Shown piece after piece: positions 25,629-34,785 of a stretch of DNA of 64,000 nt. The notes below the pieces were generated by a model. That model was not told the DNA's origin. It searched no databases and was given only the letters and a program-made list of their open reading frames with translations. The stretch spans positions 1,374,001-1,438,000 of the forward strand of contig CP058931.1 in NCBI GenBank assembly GCA_024760505.1, read 5' to 3'. The stretch is from Nitrospira sp. (GTDB lineage Bacteria > Nitrospirota > Nitrospiria > Nitrospirales > UBA8639). Position 1 is the first letter of the stretch. Every line of letters starts with the position of its first letter. Position numbers and translations under genes: made by a program.

Positions 25629-27235
25629 ATGCAGGAGTATGAGCGAAGTAGTTTGCCTCTGTTCTTTTTGTTTCTAGTGCTGAGCACGATGTCGTTTATA
25701 ACAGGTTTATCTGAAGCGCAGGCACAGGAAACGGATATTACGCAAAGCCCGAATAATGAACAAGCAGGAATTCAGAAAACGTTAGAGCAGCAAATTGGGG
25801 CGGGCAGGGGAGATATCAACACTCCCAATTCCTCGCTCTATATTATAAATCGGGATCCGTTTCGTTCCATTCGGCGTGGTCGAGGCATTTTCCAGCGAAA
25901 GTTTACTGTCGAACAGGGCTTTGGTCCGCGGACGGGGGATGGCCATGGGGATATTGCGGCTGAGGGGTCGATCGGTGCCGGGCTTGTCGATAGTTGTGCG
26001 GGTTGCCACGGACGACCACGTGGAGCTGCGGGGTTTGGTGGAGACGTGTTTACCCGACCAGATAGCCGGGATGCCCCGCATTTGTTCGGGTTAGGGATTA
26101 TTGAGATGCTTGCCGATGAAATTACTCAGGATCTACGGCAAGCCCGGGATCGGGCCATTGCCCAAGCAAAGCAAAGAAAAGAGGGCGATCGGTGGAGGTG
26201 TCGTTAAAGAGCAAAGACATTTCCTATGGAAGCATTAGAGTGAATCCTGACGGTTCGGTGGATCCATCACGATTAGAAGGCGTTGATTCGGATCTCCGGG
26301 TACGGCCGTTTTTTCACCATGGCGGAACCATATCCATCAGGGAATTTGTGGTAGGAGCGTTGAATGCAGAAATGGGCCTTGAAGCCTTTGATCCTGATCT
26401 TGCCAAAGCTGTTGGCGGTGAGGAGGTGGTGACGCCAGCGGGAATGGTGTTAAATGGAAAGATTGATAAAATCGAAGCGCCACCGGCTTCCAGCGTAAGT
26501 GATGATCCTGATCGAGATGGGGTTGCCAATGAAATTCCCGTGAGTCTGGTGGACCACCTCGAGTTCTATTTGTTGAATTATTTTAAACCTGCCATTGGGC
26601 GCCAAACGCATGATACCGAAAAAGGTGAAAAGGTCTTCCAGGACATTCAATGCACCGGCTGTCATATCCAAAATTTGGTCATTGAGAGAGATCGGCGGGT
26701 GGCTGATGTGGAAACTTCGTATAACGAAAAGAAAGGGATATTTAACAACCTGTTCGCCGTGGCGACTCCCCTGTTTCAAGAAGTCCCGGCATCGGGTTCG
26801 CCTTCGGTGAAAAAGCCAAATGGACAGCGCTTTGTCGTCAAGAATATCTATGCGGATTTCAAACGCCATGACTTGGGCTCAACCTATTGGGAACGCAACT
26901 TTGATGGCACGTTGACCAAGGAGTTTATGACCGAACCACTATGGGGAGTGGGCACAACTGCTCCTTACGGGCATGACGGGCGGAGTATCGATCTATGGTC
27001 GGTCATCATGCGGCATGGCGGTGAAGCGAAGGAGGCGCGAGATCGGTTTGCCCGGTTACCGGAGGTAAAGCAAGGGCAGGTTATCGATTTTCTACAGACC
27101 TTGGTCTTGTTTCCGCCGGACGATACGGCTTCCAATTTGAATCCGGGGGATCCCCAGGCCCCGAATTTCCCTCAGTACGGCCATGGCAATATTAAGTTGC
27201 CTGCGTTATTTAATAATCCCGGAGATTTGGAATAA
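25629..27235 (+). pseudogene. Di-haem oxidoreductase (DUF1111 family) split by a frameshift
   Basis: The first part (25629-26207, 192 aa) has a good AGGGAGG ribosome site, a signal peptide ending about LSEAQA and the first haem motif CAGCH, then runs out of frame into WRCR-stop. The second part (open from 26192 in the -1 frame, 347 aa) continues the same family (SKDISYGSIRVNPDG, VRPFFHHGGTISIREF), carries the second haem motif CTGCH and ends in the family-typical LWGVGTTAPYGHDGRS. Together they make one complete periplasmic di-haem protein of about 530 aa. One base appears lost or gained around 26190-26205. It is either a real pseudogene, a sequencing error, or, less likely, a recoded gene; no slippery heptamer is evident. 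Confidence 0.85.
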
Positions 27236-27270
27236 AGGAGGCTTTTTCGCTCTTATCTGCCTCATGGAAT

Positions 27271-27301
27271 CACGCCCGTGAGCCATTAGCTCACGGGCGT
27301 G
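27271..27301. terminator. Perfect 13-bp hairpin after the di-haem gene
   Basis: CACGCCCGTGAGC, loop CATTA, then the exact complement GCTCACGGGCGTG. It lies 36 bases after the di-haem oxidoreductase stop. There is no T-run after it, so it would be an unusual terminator, an mRNA-stabilising hairpin or a REP-like unit. The rest of 27302-27576 shows nothing recognisable. Confidence 0.55.
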
Positions 27302-27576
27302 AACCTTCTCTTGCAATGGGAGATGTTCCCCATTGCCTTTCTCATTTGTGCGGTGGAATATAAAGCAGGAGGAACAAACCACATGGTTTTCAATTTCCTT
27401 GCTTCTTACTACCTTTGCTTTTCGCCTCATCACTCATTGTTACGCGTTCCAAAACAATGCTGAGGGTCTATTTTGAGCTATATCGGCCTGCAATAATGGC
27501 AACCGGTTTGAGGGAGGAATCGGGAGAATCCTTTGCTTGCCGACAAGAATGTTCTGAGGTATGGCAGGTGAGCGAG

Positions 27577-28245
27577 TTAATTGTTCTCAAATGCTTGACG
27601 GGTTGCGAAGACCTCGCCTGGATGAATCAGGAGTAGACAATCGCCATCAACCGGATCCTTGTGAAATAACGCGAAGGTGAGGCAGAGCTGAGGAGTCGGT
27701 TCAGGAGGAAATTGTAACAAGAGAGGAACATCCACCAGCGGAGTTGGTGTTTTCAGGATGGCCAACCTGAGGCGGACAGCCACCAGTGTATCGCGTAGAC
27801 GGGTTTGAATAAGTTCTTCGGTATAATCCGAGGAAGGAGTGATGTATTGATCCCAGAGCGGGTTGGTCATGCCCACGCAAAAATCCAGCCCCACACTTTG
27901 TGCGATTGGTGTGACATCTTTGAGTATTCCGGATTCAATGGCTTCTTTTCGGGATCGGATCGGGAGTGATTCAAATTCAGCAGGAATATCCCCAGAACTG
28001 AGTGAAAGACCTGATTGGGACGGTTCAGAGAAATCTGAAGGCACAAGATCGGATCTTTCCGGAGACTGGGTGTGTTCTTTTTCGGAAGGATTAAGATCGT
28101 TCAAAGGTGTCTTCCCTAATGCTTGAAGAAGACCTTCATAGACAGCTTTGGCAGAATCCGTCCACGAATCATTCATCGGCAATCCCCGAAAGGCCGCCTC
28201 AGAAGCTTTTTTCTCATCATGGGTTAAAACACGTTGCTCTTTCAT
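27577..28245 (-). CDS. Conserved hypothetical protein, DUF6573-like C-terminal domain
   Basis: 222 aa from the ATG at 28245 (MKEQRVLTHDEKKAS); the longer open frame needs a TTG at 28326. Residues about 45-100 are polar and low-complexity. The C-terminal domain (SRKEAIESGILKDVTPIAQ, VGLDFCVGMTNPLWDQYI, then a TRLRDTLVAVRLRLAI helix and DGDCLLLIHPGE) resembles the small DUF6573 proteins common on plasmids. Function is unknown and the family call is from memory of the pattern. No membrane segment, so cytoplasmic. Confidence 0.6.
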   Translation of the reverse strand: MKEQRVLTHDEKKASEAAFRGLPMNDSWTDSAKAVYEGLLQALGKTPLNDLNPSEKEHTQSPERSDLVPSDFSEPSQSGLSLSSGDIPAEFESLPIRSRKEAIESGILKDVTPIAQSVGLDFCVGMTNPLWDQYITPSSDYTEELIQTRLRDTLVAVRLRLAILKTPTPLVDVPLLLQFPPEPTPQLCLTFALFHKDPVDGDCLLLIHPGEVFATRQAFENN

Positions 28246-28427
28246 ACTTTCAAAGATAAGGCAAATCCCCTGGAAGTCAAGAGTAAATTTTGTTGTCCAT
28301 CCAAAAAGCCGGGAAATGGAGAACAATGAAAATAGAAAACCAGTATATGAGAATTCTCAGACGGTCTAACCGCCCCATATATTTACAGGGTATCTGTGAG
28401 GGGGTTGATGGCTCAAAATGAGGCTGT

Positions 28428-28799
28428 TTACCGGAATGTCGCTTCCAAATCACGATCTAACGTCAGGACGATGATGCGTTCTTCGATCCGGGTATCGATA
28501 TCCGTAAACAGGGCAGTCGTTTCCGCACCGGTGATCTCCAGGATTTCACGACACAGTTGCTCTCTTCCTTGGGAGATGAGATTTTGGCGCATCTGTTTGA
28601 CCATTCCAATGCCTTCTTCACTCTTAGCCAGCTGGCGTTCGGCTGGCGTAAGAACGCCTTTGAGCCGAATGAGGATAGTGTCGCGTAGAATGCTGGCTCG
28701 AACATCGGTGGGGCCGCGGCCCATGAATTCCTGTTCAAATTTAATGATGGCATTTCGGATCGCCGATTCCATTTCACCTCGTGTGAAGAGGGGTTTCAT
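28428..28799 (-). CDS. DUF2294-family protein
   Basis: 123 aa, ATG at 28799 without a clear ribosome site. The pattern FEQEFMGRGPTDVRASILRD near residue 22, IRLKGVLTPAERQLAKSEEG, then LCREILEITGAETTALFTDID and a final VLTLDRDLE matches the DUF2294 family of short cytoplasmic alpha/beta proteins. Function of the family is unknown. It is the nearest gene to dabA but lies on the opposite strand. Confidence 0.75.
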   Translation of the reverse strand: MKPLFTRGEMESAIRNAIIKFEQEFMGRGPTDVRASILRDTILIRLKGVLTPAERQLAKSEEGIGMVKQMRQNLISQGREQLCREILEITGAETTALFTDIDTRIEERIIVLTLDRDLEATFR

Positions 28800-29060
28800 A
28801 GCGTACTGCTTTCCGGCAAGACGGACCTTGCCCCTTCACTAATGATCTATCACAATCCCGTAGGAAAGAATCTCAGGAACTTGAGGAGCAACCTATCTCC
28901 TTGATATAAGCGTATTGTTCATGTGAGGTCAAGAAGAGAATGGGCTTCTCCTCGAATAGCTGAGGAGGGTGGCAACTGTGCTGGTTTTCACCTTGATCGT
29001 AGACCGGGTTTGTCGGATCGCCTGCATCATTCACCATGTGATTGAGGTACGCGATAGAAT
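28800..29060. other. Leader-like intergenic region upstream of dabA
   Basis: No gene seen. The part 29000-29060 resembles the sequence just before the second hairpin at 32637 (shared GGTTTG(T/C)C and ATCATTCA(C/T)CATG blocks), so it may belong to a structured RNA ending in the 29061 terminator. Confidence 0.35.
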
Positions 29061-29120
29061 AAGCCAACCGAGTGATCTCCTGAAGCTAAAAAGAGGAGAC
29101 GCCCATCGGTTGGCTTTTTT
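29061..29120 (+). terminator. Rho-independent terminator/attenuator upstream of dabA
   Basis: AAGCCAACCGA (29061-29071) pairs with TCGGTTGGCTT (29106-29116), an inner stem TCTCCT/AGGAGA extends it, and six T (29115-29120) follow. No plus-strand gene precedes it for over 1.8 kb, so it most likely ends a leader RNA ahead of dabA. The outer stem is shared with the hairpin at 32637. Confidence 0.7.
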
Positions 29121-29315
29121 ATTGTACATAGAGTTTATTGCACGCGGCTAATTCACTTAAATCTAATGAATTAGGTGTATGATCTTGTCAGGCTTTCCCC
29201 TCTGCCATTTCACCCTGATTCCCGTTATTTTAACCAGTAAGAGCACAAATGATTTCTTAAAATCTTGATTTGACGCTATGAGATGTCCGTGCTCTTAAAA
29301 AGGGGAAATGGGGCA

Positions 29316-32300
29316 ATGAACAGGCTTGAGCAAGATCGTTCAACAATGACGAATTGGAAATGGCTGCGAGAAATCGTTGATGAGGCGTGTCAGCCCATCG
29401 GGCCATATTGGCCGATGAAAACCTTTGCCTATTACAATCCTATTCGGGACCTCGAGCATTTACCCTTTGCCCGTGCGATTGAGGAAGCGAATCAGTTGCT
29501 GGGCGCCAAGGGATTTCTCCCTGTTGAAGAGTATCGCCAATTCTTTTATCAAGGTCGGATTACTCTGCCGGCGCTTGAACGGGCACTTCGGCGGGTGGGG
29601 CCCCCATTACCTGCACGGGCTACCATTCGAGTTGGAGCACGCACCCTACATGTCCAAGATGTCTGGCGCATTCATGCCGCATACGGGATTGAAATCTTAC
29701 CGGCTGTGCTGATGACGTGGACCCTGGAATTAGAGGGTCTGATCACACGATTTCGATCCGATCTTCCGGATGATTCTCGATCCTCCATTATTGACCGAAC
29801 GATTCGGGAGTGCGAAAAGTGCCGCCATGATCCGGAATCCGCCTATCTGCATAACCTCTGGAAAAGTTCGTTGGCGGCCTGCCAGTTGTCTGACCCTGTG
29901 TCGGGTCTGCCTTCTTTCCACGCACCCGATCCCGGTCGGAGCGCTAATGCATCAGGATATAAAGTTGCACTCGTCCCGGTTGATTTACCTATGGACAGGA
30001 CGATGGGTGATTGGCTGGACAGTGAGACGGGTAGCGTGCTGGTTGAGACTATCAATACGCACATGATCAAATGGATTGGGGCATTTGTCGATGAAGGTGT
30101 TGCGGGATGGAGTATGCCTTCAAGAGACAAGGGGTTTTATGCTGCATGGCGAGAATTAGCCGAAGGGGATCTTTCAGGCCGATTCCTCGGGATTCCAGAT
30201 CTTCGACAAAAATTCGGTGAACTGTCCGAAGCACCGGAGGAAATGTTGTGCAAACATCTGGAAGATCTCAAAATTCCAAAGGAACGTTGGCAATACTATC
30301 TCTCACGGCATCTGGCTCAATTGCCAGGCTGGGCAGGATTTATCCGATGGCGTAGTGACCACACCGGGTATCCTGCTCAACAACACTATCCCATCGATCC
30401 ACTGCAATATCTGGCCGTTCGCCTTTTTTATGAATCTGGAATGGTAGAGGGACTTTGTCAACGGGAATGGGGCATCAAGGGGACGTTACCTGCACTCCTC
30501 GCTTATTGGAACGAACAACGTGAGCGTGAACAGGCGTTGAGCCTTCCTTTTTCTCATGCCACCGACCCTAATAATCATGCGGTGTGTCATCAAGCTTGGC
30601 GACTTTTTCACCTGGCTCAGTTTTTGGAATTGACCCCAATTGAGGTCCATGATTTGTCTTACACCGACATGTCAACCTTACTGGAGTGGCTGGACCTCTT
30701 CCCCCAATCTGCACATGGACCGGTATGGCTTGAAGCGTATGAGGACGTCTATCGGGAGAATTTGCTGAGAAACATCAGGGGACATCAAGGGGTGGCACCC
30801 GTTAACCATGAGCGACCACGGGCACAAGGGATTTTTTGTATCGATGCTCGCTCGGAGTCGTTTCGGCGTCATCTTGAAGCTCAGGGGCCGTATGAAACAT
30901 TTGGGTATGCGGGATTTTTTGGCGTGCCCATGAGTCATGTGGCATTTGATAGCCACGACCACTTGGCTTTGTGTCCGATTTTGTTGACACCAAATGCGGA
31001 AGTGACCGAAGTTCCGCGAGTCGGGCAGAATGATCGGGTGAAGGACTATCTCTCGGGAACCAGGTGGCATCAACTCAGTCATCATCTCTTCCATGATCTG
31101 AAACACAACCCATTTGCGTCTTTTATGTTGATTGATGTGCTAGGGATGTTTTTTAGCGTCGGGTTGGTAGGAAAAACACTGTTTCGAACATCCTTCGATG
31201 CCGTCAAGCAGTGGTTGCAGCAGTGGTTGGGGGGAACCGTTGTCACGCAAATTCCTGTTGAGGCTTCACATGAAAACGAGCAGGGAAATCCACAATTGGG
31301 AGGACTGGCGCTCGGTTTCACTCCATTGGAGCAAGCGGCCTTTGTGGAGGGGGGATTGCGAGTGATCGGCCTCACGAAAAACTTTGGCCGGTTTGTGATG
31401 ATCTGCGGTCATGGAAGCCAGTCCGAAAACAATCCTTATTATGCGGCGCTGGATTGTGGCGCATGTGGAGGCAGTCATGGCGACCCGAATGCTCGTGTCT
31501 TTGCTGCCATGGCCAATAATCCGGAAATTCGGAAAATTCTGAGCGATCATGATCTGGTCATCCCAGAGGACACCTGGTTTCTTCCCGCCAAACACAACAC
31601 GACCACGGATCGAGTGACGATGTATGACCTGGTCGATGTTCCTGCTACCCATGTAGAGGATTTAGCACTGTTAGTGAGGGACTTGGAGCAGGCTGGCACA
31701 CATCAGGCATTGGAACGATGCCAGCGCATTCCAGGGGCTCCCACCGCGGTGTCTCCCCGTGACGCGTTCAAGCATGTCAGGCAGCGGAGCATGGATTGGG
31801 CTAATTCGCGTCCTGAATGGGGATTATCGGGGAATGCCGCATTTTTGATTGGAAGGCGGACACTCACCAAAGGTCTGGATTTGGACGGGAGAGTCTTTTT
31901 GCATTCTTACGACCCCGGCCCGGATTTTGATGGGAGTCTTCTTGAGAAAATCATGACCGCACCCCTCATCGTGGGCGAATTGATTAACTTAACGTATTAC
32001 TTTTCGTCGGTGGATCCTTGGGCCTATGGGGGTGGAAGTAAGGTTATTCACAATATGGTTGCCGGAGTTGGTGTGATGTTAGGGAGCCAAAGTGACCTGC
32101 AAAAAGGCCTTCCCCTCCAATCGGTAAACGATGGGGCGCGGCACTATCATGAACCCATGCGCTTACTGGCCATCATTGAGGCGCCGCCGGATCGAATACG
32201 GTCTATCATTCAGAAGCACGCTTTGCTTCAGCATGTTTTCCATAACCAATGGATGAATGTCATCGCGTTTGATCCGGAATCCAAAAGCTTTTCACGGTAT

Positions 32301-32342
32301 CTCTCTGACTTAACCTGGGAACCAGTCACGATGAACATATGA
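29316..32342 (+). CDS. dabA: DabA (DUF2309), inorganic-carbon uptake subunit
   Basis: 1008 aa from the ATG at 29316, with AAGGGG about 10 bases upstream; an ATG at 29283 lacks a ribosome site. DUF2309 proteins are the carbonic-anhydrase-like soluble subunit of the DAB pump, which turns CO2 into bicarbonate at the membrane under energisation by a NuoL-like partner. The zinc-site residues of characterised DabA are present: Cys508 and Asp510 in GIFCIDARSESFRRH, His699 in MICGHGSQSENNP and Cys714 in ALDCGACGGSHGDPN, with the same C-x-D and 15-residue H-to-C spacing as Halothiobacillus DabA2. The usual partner DabB is not adjacent; an Mrp-type gene set follows instead. Confidence 0.93.
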   Translation: MNRLEQDRSTMTNWKWLREIVDEACQPIGPYWPMKTFAYYNPIRDLEHLPFARAIEEANQLLGAKGFLPVEEYRQFFYQGRITLPALERALRRVGPPLPARATIRVGARTLHVQDVWRIHAAYGIEILPAVLMTWTLELEGLITRFRSDLPDDSRSSIIDRTIRECEKCRHDPESAYLHNLWKSSLAACQLSDPVSGLPSFHAPDPGRSANASGYKVALVPVDLPMDRTMGDWLDSETGSVLVETINTHMIKWIGAFVDEGVAGWSMPSRDKGFYAAWRELAEGDLSGRFLGIPDLRQKFGELSEAPEEMLCKHLEDLKIPKERWQYYLSRHLAQLPGWAGFIRWRSDHTGYPAQQHYPIDPLQYLAVRLFYESGMVEGLCQREWGIKGTLPALLAYWNEQREREQALSLPFSHATDPNNHAVCHQAWRLFHLAQFLELTPIEVHDLSYTDMSTLLEWLDLFPQSAHGPVWLEAYEDVYRENLLRNIRGHQGVAPVNHERPRAQGIFCIDARSESFRRHLEAQGPYETFGYAGFFGVPMSHVAFDSHDHLALCPILLTPNAEVTEVPRVGQNDRVKDYLSGTRWHQLSHHLFHDLKHNPFASFMLIDVLGMFFSVGLVGKTLFRTSFDAVKQWLQQWLGGTVVTQIPVEASHENEQGNPQLGGLALGFTPLEQAAFVEGGLRVIGLTKNFGRFVMICGHGSQSENNPYYAALDCGACGGSHGDPNARVFAAMANNPEIRKILSDHDLVIPEDTWFLPAKHNTTTDRVTMYDLVDVPATHVEDLALLVRDLEQAGTHQALERCQRIPGAPTAVSPRDAFKHVRQRSMDWANSRPEWGLSGNAAFLIGRRTLTKGLDLDGRVFLHSYDPGPDFDGSLLEKIMTAPLIVGELINLTYYFSSVDPWAYGGGSKVIHNMVAGVGVMLGSQSDLQKGLPLQSVNDGARHYHEPMRLLAIIEAPPDRIRSIIQKHALLQHVFHNQWMNVIAFDPESKSFSRYLSDLTWEPVTMNI

Positions 32343-32636
32343 TTTCACGAAAAGAATGAACGCCTTTTTGACTTCTGCCGTGCTTTGAATTCCTGATCGA
32401 ATTTCCTATCATCTCCAGCGTGGGATGATTATTCCTTTTGATTCGAAGTTGTGGATGGAAGAGGGTGCCTGGTATAAGGTCGGAGGCTTGCAGATTGTTC
32501 AAAAGGATGAGGCCCATTTTTTTATTTGGCGCAAGCTAAGTCGGGAGAGTGGGAGCATCCGGTTTGCCAAAATATCATTCATCATGGCAGTAGGGTTCCC
32601 GGCATTTGGTTAGTTCCGATTGGCTGGAGACAGTAC
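32343..32636. other. Region between dabA and the Mrp genes
   Basis: No supported gene. Contains GGTTTGCC and ATCATTCATCATG blocks resembling those before the 29061 hairpin, so it may form part of a second copy of the same RNA element. Confidence 0.35.
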
Positions 32637-32692
32637 AAGCCAACCAGGTTTTTTGAACACCTCATTCGAAAAACATGTGGTTGGCTTTTTTT
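32637..32692 (+). terminator. Rho-independent terminator/attenuator between dabA and mnhE
   Basis: AAGCCAACCA (32637-32646) pairs with TGGTTGGCTT (32678-32687); an inner GTTTTT/AAAAAC stem is possible and seven T (32686-32692) follow. Sits 60 bases before the MnhE-like gene. It either ends the dabA transcript or attenuates entry into the Mrp genes. Confidence 0.65.
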
Positions 32693-32751
32693 ATACTTTA
32701 TCGGGTTCGTTGAGTCGAGCCGTTCAGGGTTTGATCTGAAGATCATATAGG

Positions 32752-33243
32752 ATGAAATCTTCTTTCCCCAAACAATTTATCGCAAACACCTTGGCCCTAT
32801 TTTGTGGCTGGCTTGTGTTATCAGGGAAGTACGACAATTTTCACCTCGTTCTCGGATTCACGGCCTCTTGTGGAGTCGCATGGTTAAACACGGGGTTCCC
32901 TCATTCTCCCTTTCAGCAATTCCCATGGGGCCGTATGGTGCTGTACAGCCCCTGGCTTTTTTTACGGATTGTGGAAAGTAGTCTGCATTTGACGAAACTC
33001 ATTCTGAATCCCTCGTTACCCATTAAGCCCAGACTTATCACCTATCGGTCTCAATTAAAACATCGGGGTGCGATCGTTGTGCTTGGGAATTCTGTGACCC
33101 TAACGCCAGGCACCATTACCGTTGAAATTAACGGCAATACTTTCCTCGTGCATGCCATAGATGAGGCAGCAGGGAATGATCTCACCACCGGCCGGATGGA
33201 GCGCAAACTTGCCTGGGTCTTTCAGGAAGACACGAATTTGTGA
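32752..33243 (+). CDS. Mrp-type Na+/H+ antiporter subunit E (MnhE/MrpE-like)
   Basis: 163 aa with two N-terminal hydrophobic segments (about residues 8-45) and the conserved pattern YSPWLFLRIVESSLHLTKLIL followed by GNSVTLTPGTITVEINGNTF, typical of the MrpE family. First gene of a tightly packed set; AGG precedes the ATG, and its TGA overlaps the ATG of the next gene. Inner-membrane accessory subunit of the Mrp antiporter complex. Confidence 0.88.
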   Translation: MKSSFPKQFIANTLALFCGWLVLSGKYDNFHLVLGFTASCGVAWLNTGFPHSPFQQFPWGRMVLYSPWLFLRIVESSLHLTKLILNPSLPIKPRLITYRSQLKHRGAIVVLGNSVTLTPGTITVEINGNTFLVHAIDEAAGNDLTTGRMERKLAWVFQEDTNL

Positions 33244-33509
33244 TGATTGATTTTTTTCTATTTTTATTAATTACGTTATCATTTCTGATCCTCGTGTATT
33301 TATACCGGGTGATCCAGGGTCCCACGGTGTTTGATCGGGTATTAGGATTGGCGGGAATTTCGACCAAAGCCATCATTCTGGGCGTCGTCATGGGAACAGT
33401 CTATGACCGTGTGGAGATGTTTGTGGACATCTCCACGGGGTATGCGCTTCTGAACCTGGTGGGAGCGTTTGCCATTGCCAAATTTCTTGAACAACGAGGG
33501 GCACCCTAA
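33243..33509 (+). CDS. Mrp-type antiporter subunit F (MnhF/MrpF-like)
   Basis: 88 aa from the ATG at 33243, which shares a base with the preceding TGA (TGATG); a GTG one codon earlier is possible. Three hydrophobic helices; YLYRVIQGPTVFDRVLGLAG is the MrpF signature and ALLNLVGAFAIAKFLE the last helix. Small membrane subunit contributing to ion translocation or complex assembly. Followed directly by the G subunit. Confidence 0.9.
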   Translation: MIDFFLFLLITLSFLILVYLYRVIQGPTVFDRVLGLAGISTKAIILGVVMGTVYDRVEMFVDISTGYALLNLVGAFAIAKFLEQRGAP

Positions 33510-33809
33510 ATGGTTGTTATTGCCATCGGGTTAATTCTGGTGGGGATATTTTTCCTGGTGGTGGCTGCAATTGGCACACTACGCCTCCCTGATGTGTTTT
33601 CGCGATCCCATGCGGTCTCCCTGACTGATTCCCTAGGCGCGATTTGTGTTCTCGCGGGCCTTGCTTTGTACCAGGGTTTCGGGATCAATATGCTGAAGAT
33701 TCTGGTCGTCCTGGTCTTGCTCATCCTGTTAAATCCGGTTATTGCTCATGCCACGATTCGAGCGGCCTATCGGTCTGGCCTCAAACCTCAGACGGAGGAA
33801 GACCAATGA
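33510..33809 (+). CDS. Mrp-type antiporter subunit G (MnhG/MrpG-like)
   Basis: 99 aa; the ATG follows the preceding stop with no gap. Three helices; AIGTLRLPDVFSRSHAVS matches the MrpG family signature (GxxRxPDxxxRxHA). The C-terminal part NPVIAHATIRAAYRSG is also characteristic. Inner-membrane subunit. The stop overlaps the start of the next gene. Confidence 0.92.
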   Translation: MVVIAIGLILVGIFFLVVAAIGTLRLPDVFSRSHAVSLTDSLGAICVLAGLALYQGFGINMLKILVVLVLLILLNPVIAHATIRAAYRSGLKPQTEEDQ

Positions 33810-34339
33810 TGTATTCCGTGAATATTGCCTTGCTGTTACTTCTGGTCCTGACGGCGGCCAGTGCCACATTTTTGGTTAAGGAATTGATGAGTTCAGTGTT
33901 TATCCTCGGGTCGTATAGTTTCTTTCTGTCTCTGGTTTGGGCTTGGTTAGGCGCGGTGGATGTGGCATTTGTAGAAGCCGTTATTGGCGCCGGGTTGGGT
34001 ACCGTGTTGTTCCTTGTCACGTTGTTTGATACCGCTCCCAAGGATAGCCGTCTTCGTCGTCCCCCTCCACCTCTAGCGGGAGTCCTCGGACTGCCCTTGT
34101 TGGGCCTGCTGTTGTTATTAGCGGCGAATGATCTTCCTCAGTTTGGCGACCCAACCTCCCCGCCCAACGTGCACATTTCTCCTGTGTATTTACAGAATAG
34201 CTATGCGGATACGCTTACTCCGAATGTGGTCACCTCGGTGCTGATGGACTATCGGGCATTTGATACGTTGATAGAAACCGTGGTGATATTTACGGCCGGC
34301 ATTGCCTGTGCCTTGTTATTACGGGAGCCAGGCTCATGA
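33806..34339 (+). CDS. DUF4040/MbhD-E-like subunit (equivalent to the C-terminal part of MrpA)
   Basis: 177 aa from the ATG at 33806 (an ATG follows at once at 33809), GGAGG about 8 bases upstream; the longer open frame begins inside mnhG. The N-terminal half (SSVFILGSYSFFLSLVWAWLG, VDVAFVEAVIGAGLGTVLFL) is the DUF4040/MbhD fold; the C-terminal part (NVVTSVLMDYRAFDTLIETV) matches the MbhE/MrpA-tail motif YRxFDTLxE. In standard Mrp systems these domains are fused to MrpA; here MrpA is split, its NuoL-like part being encoded at 36652. Confidence 0.85.
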   Translation: MMYSVNIALLLLLVLTAASATFLVKELMSSVFILGSYSFFLSLVWAWLGAVDVAFVEAVIGAGLGTVLFLVTLFDTAPKDSRLRRPPPPLAGVLGLPLLGLLLLLAANDLPQFGDPTSPPNVHISPVYLQNSYADTLTPNVVTSVLMDYRAFDTLIETVVIFTAGIACALLLREPGS

Positions 34340-34785
34340 AACAGATGCACGACAGCATCATTGTTCAGGCCATGAGTCGCTTGCTCATTCCTCTGGCCCA
34401 GTTGTTTGCGTTGTACGTCTTGTTCTTCGGCCAGTACGGTCCTGGAGGAGGATTTGTGGCCGGCGTCATTTGGACAACCAGTATGATCCTGACTTTTTTG
34501 GTGTTCGGGCTGAAGTCACCCCAGGGACGTTTGGTGGAAAAGGTCTTGCATGGCGATGGGATCGGATTGATTATTTTTGTGGGAGTCGGTGGTTTATGCC
34601 TCATCGGAGGTGGGGAATTTCTGAACTATGCCAACTTGGAGATTCCGGGTTTGGATGCTCCCGCCCGTCGGTATACGGGCATTTTGCTGGCCCAAATCGG
34701 CGTGGCCGTGGATGTTGCGGTGACAGGGATTTCTATCGTTCTCAGCTTGGCCTATCACGATACCGAGCAGGAATATGATGTTTGA
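34336..34785 (+). CDS. Mrp-type antiporter subunit B (MnhB/MrpB-like)
   Basis: 149 aa, overlapping the preceding gene by an ATGA. Four helices; LIPLAQLFALYVLFFGQYGPGGGFVAG is the MrpB hallmark (loop GxxxPGGGFxxG), and GILLAQIGVAVDVAVTG the last helix. Inner-membrane subunit of the antiporter. The end overlaps the next gene by 11 bases. Confidence 0.92.
   Translation: MKQMHDSIIVQAMSRLLIPLAQLFALYVLFFGQYGPGGGFVAGVIWTTSMILTFLVFGLKSPQGRLVEKVLHGDGIGLIIFVGVGGLCLIGGGEFLNYANLEIPGLDAPARRYTGILLAQIGVAVDVAVTGISIVLSLAYHDTEQEYDV

Noticed and set aside
33644..34339. Longer version of the DUF4040 subunit
   Set aside because: The first 54 codons are the shadow of mnhG; the ATG at 33806 has GGAGG in the right place and opens the membrane domain.
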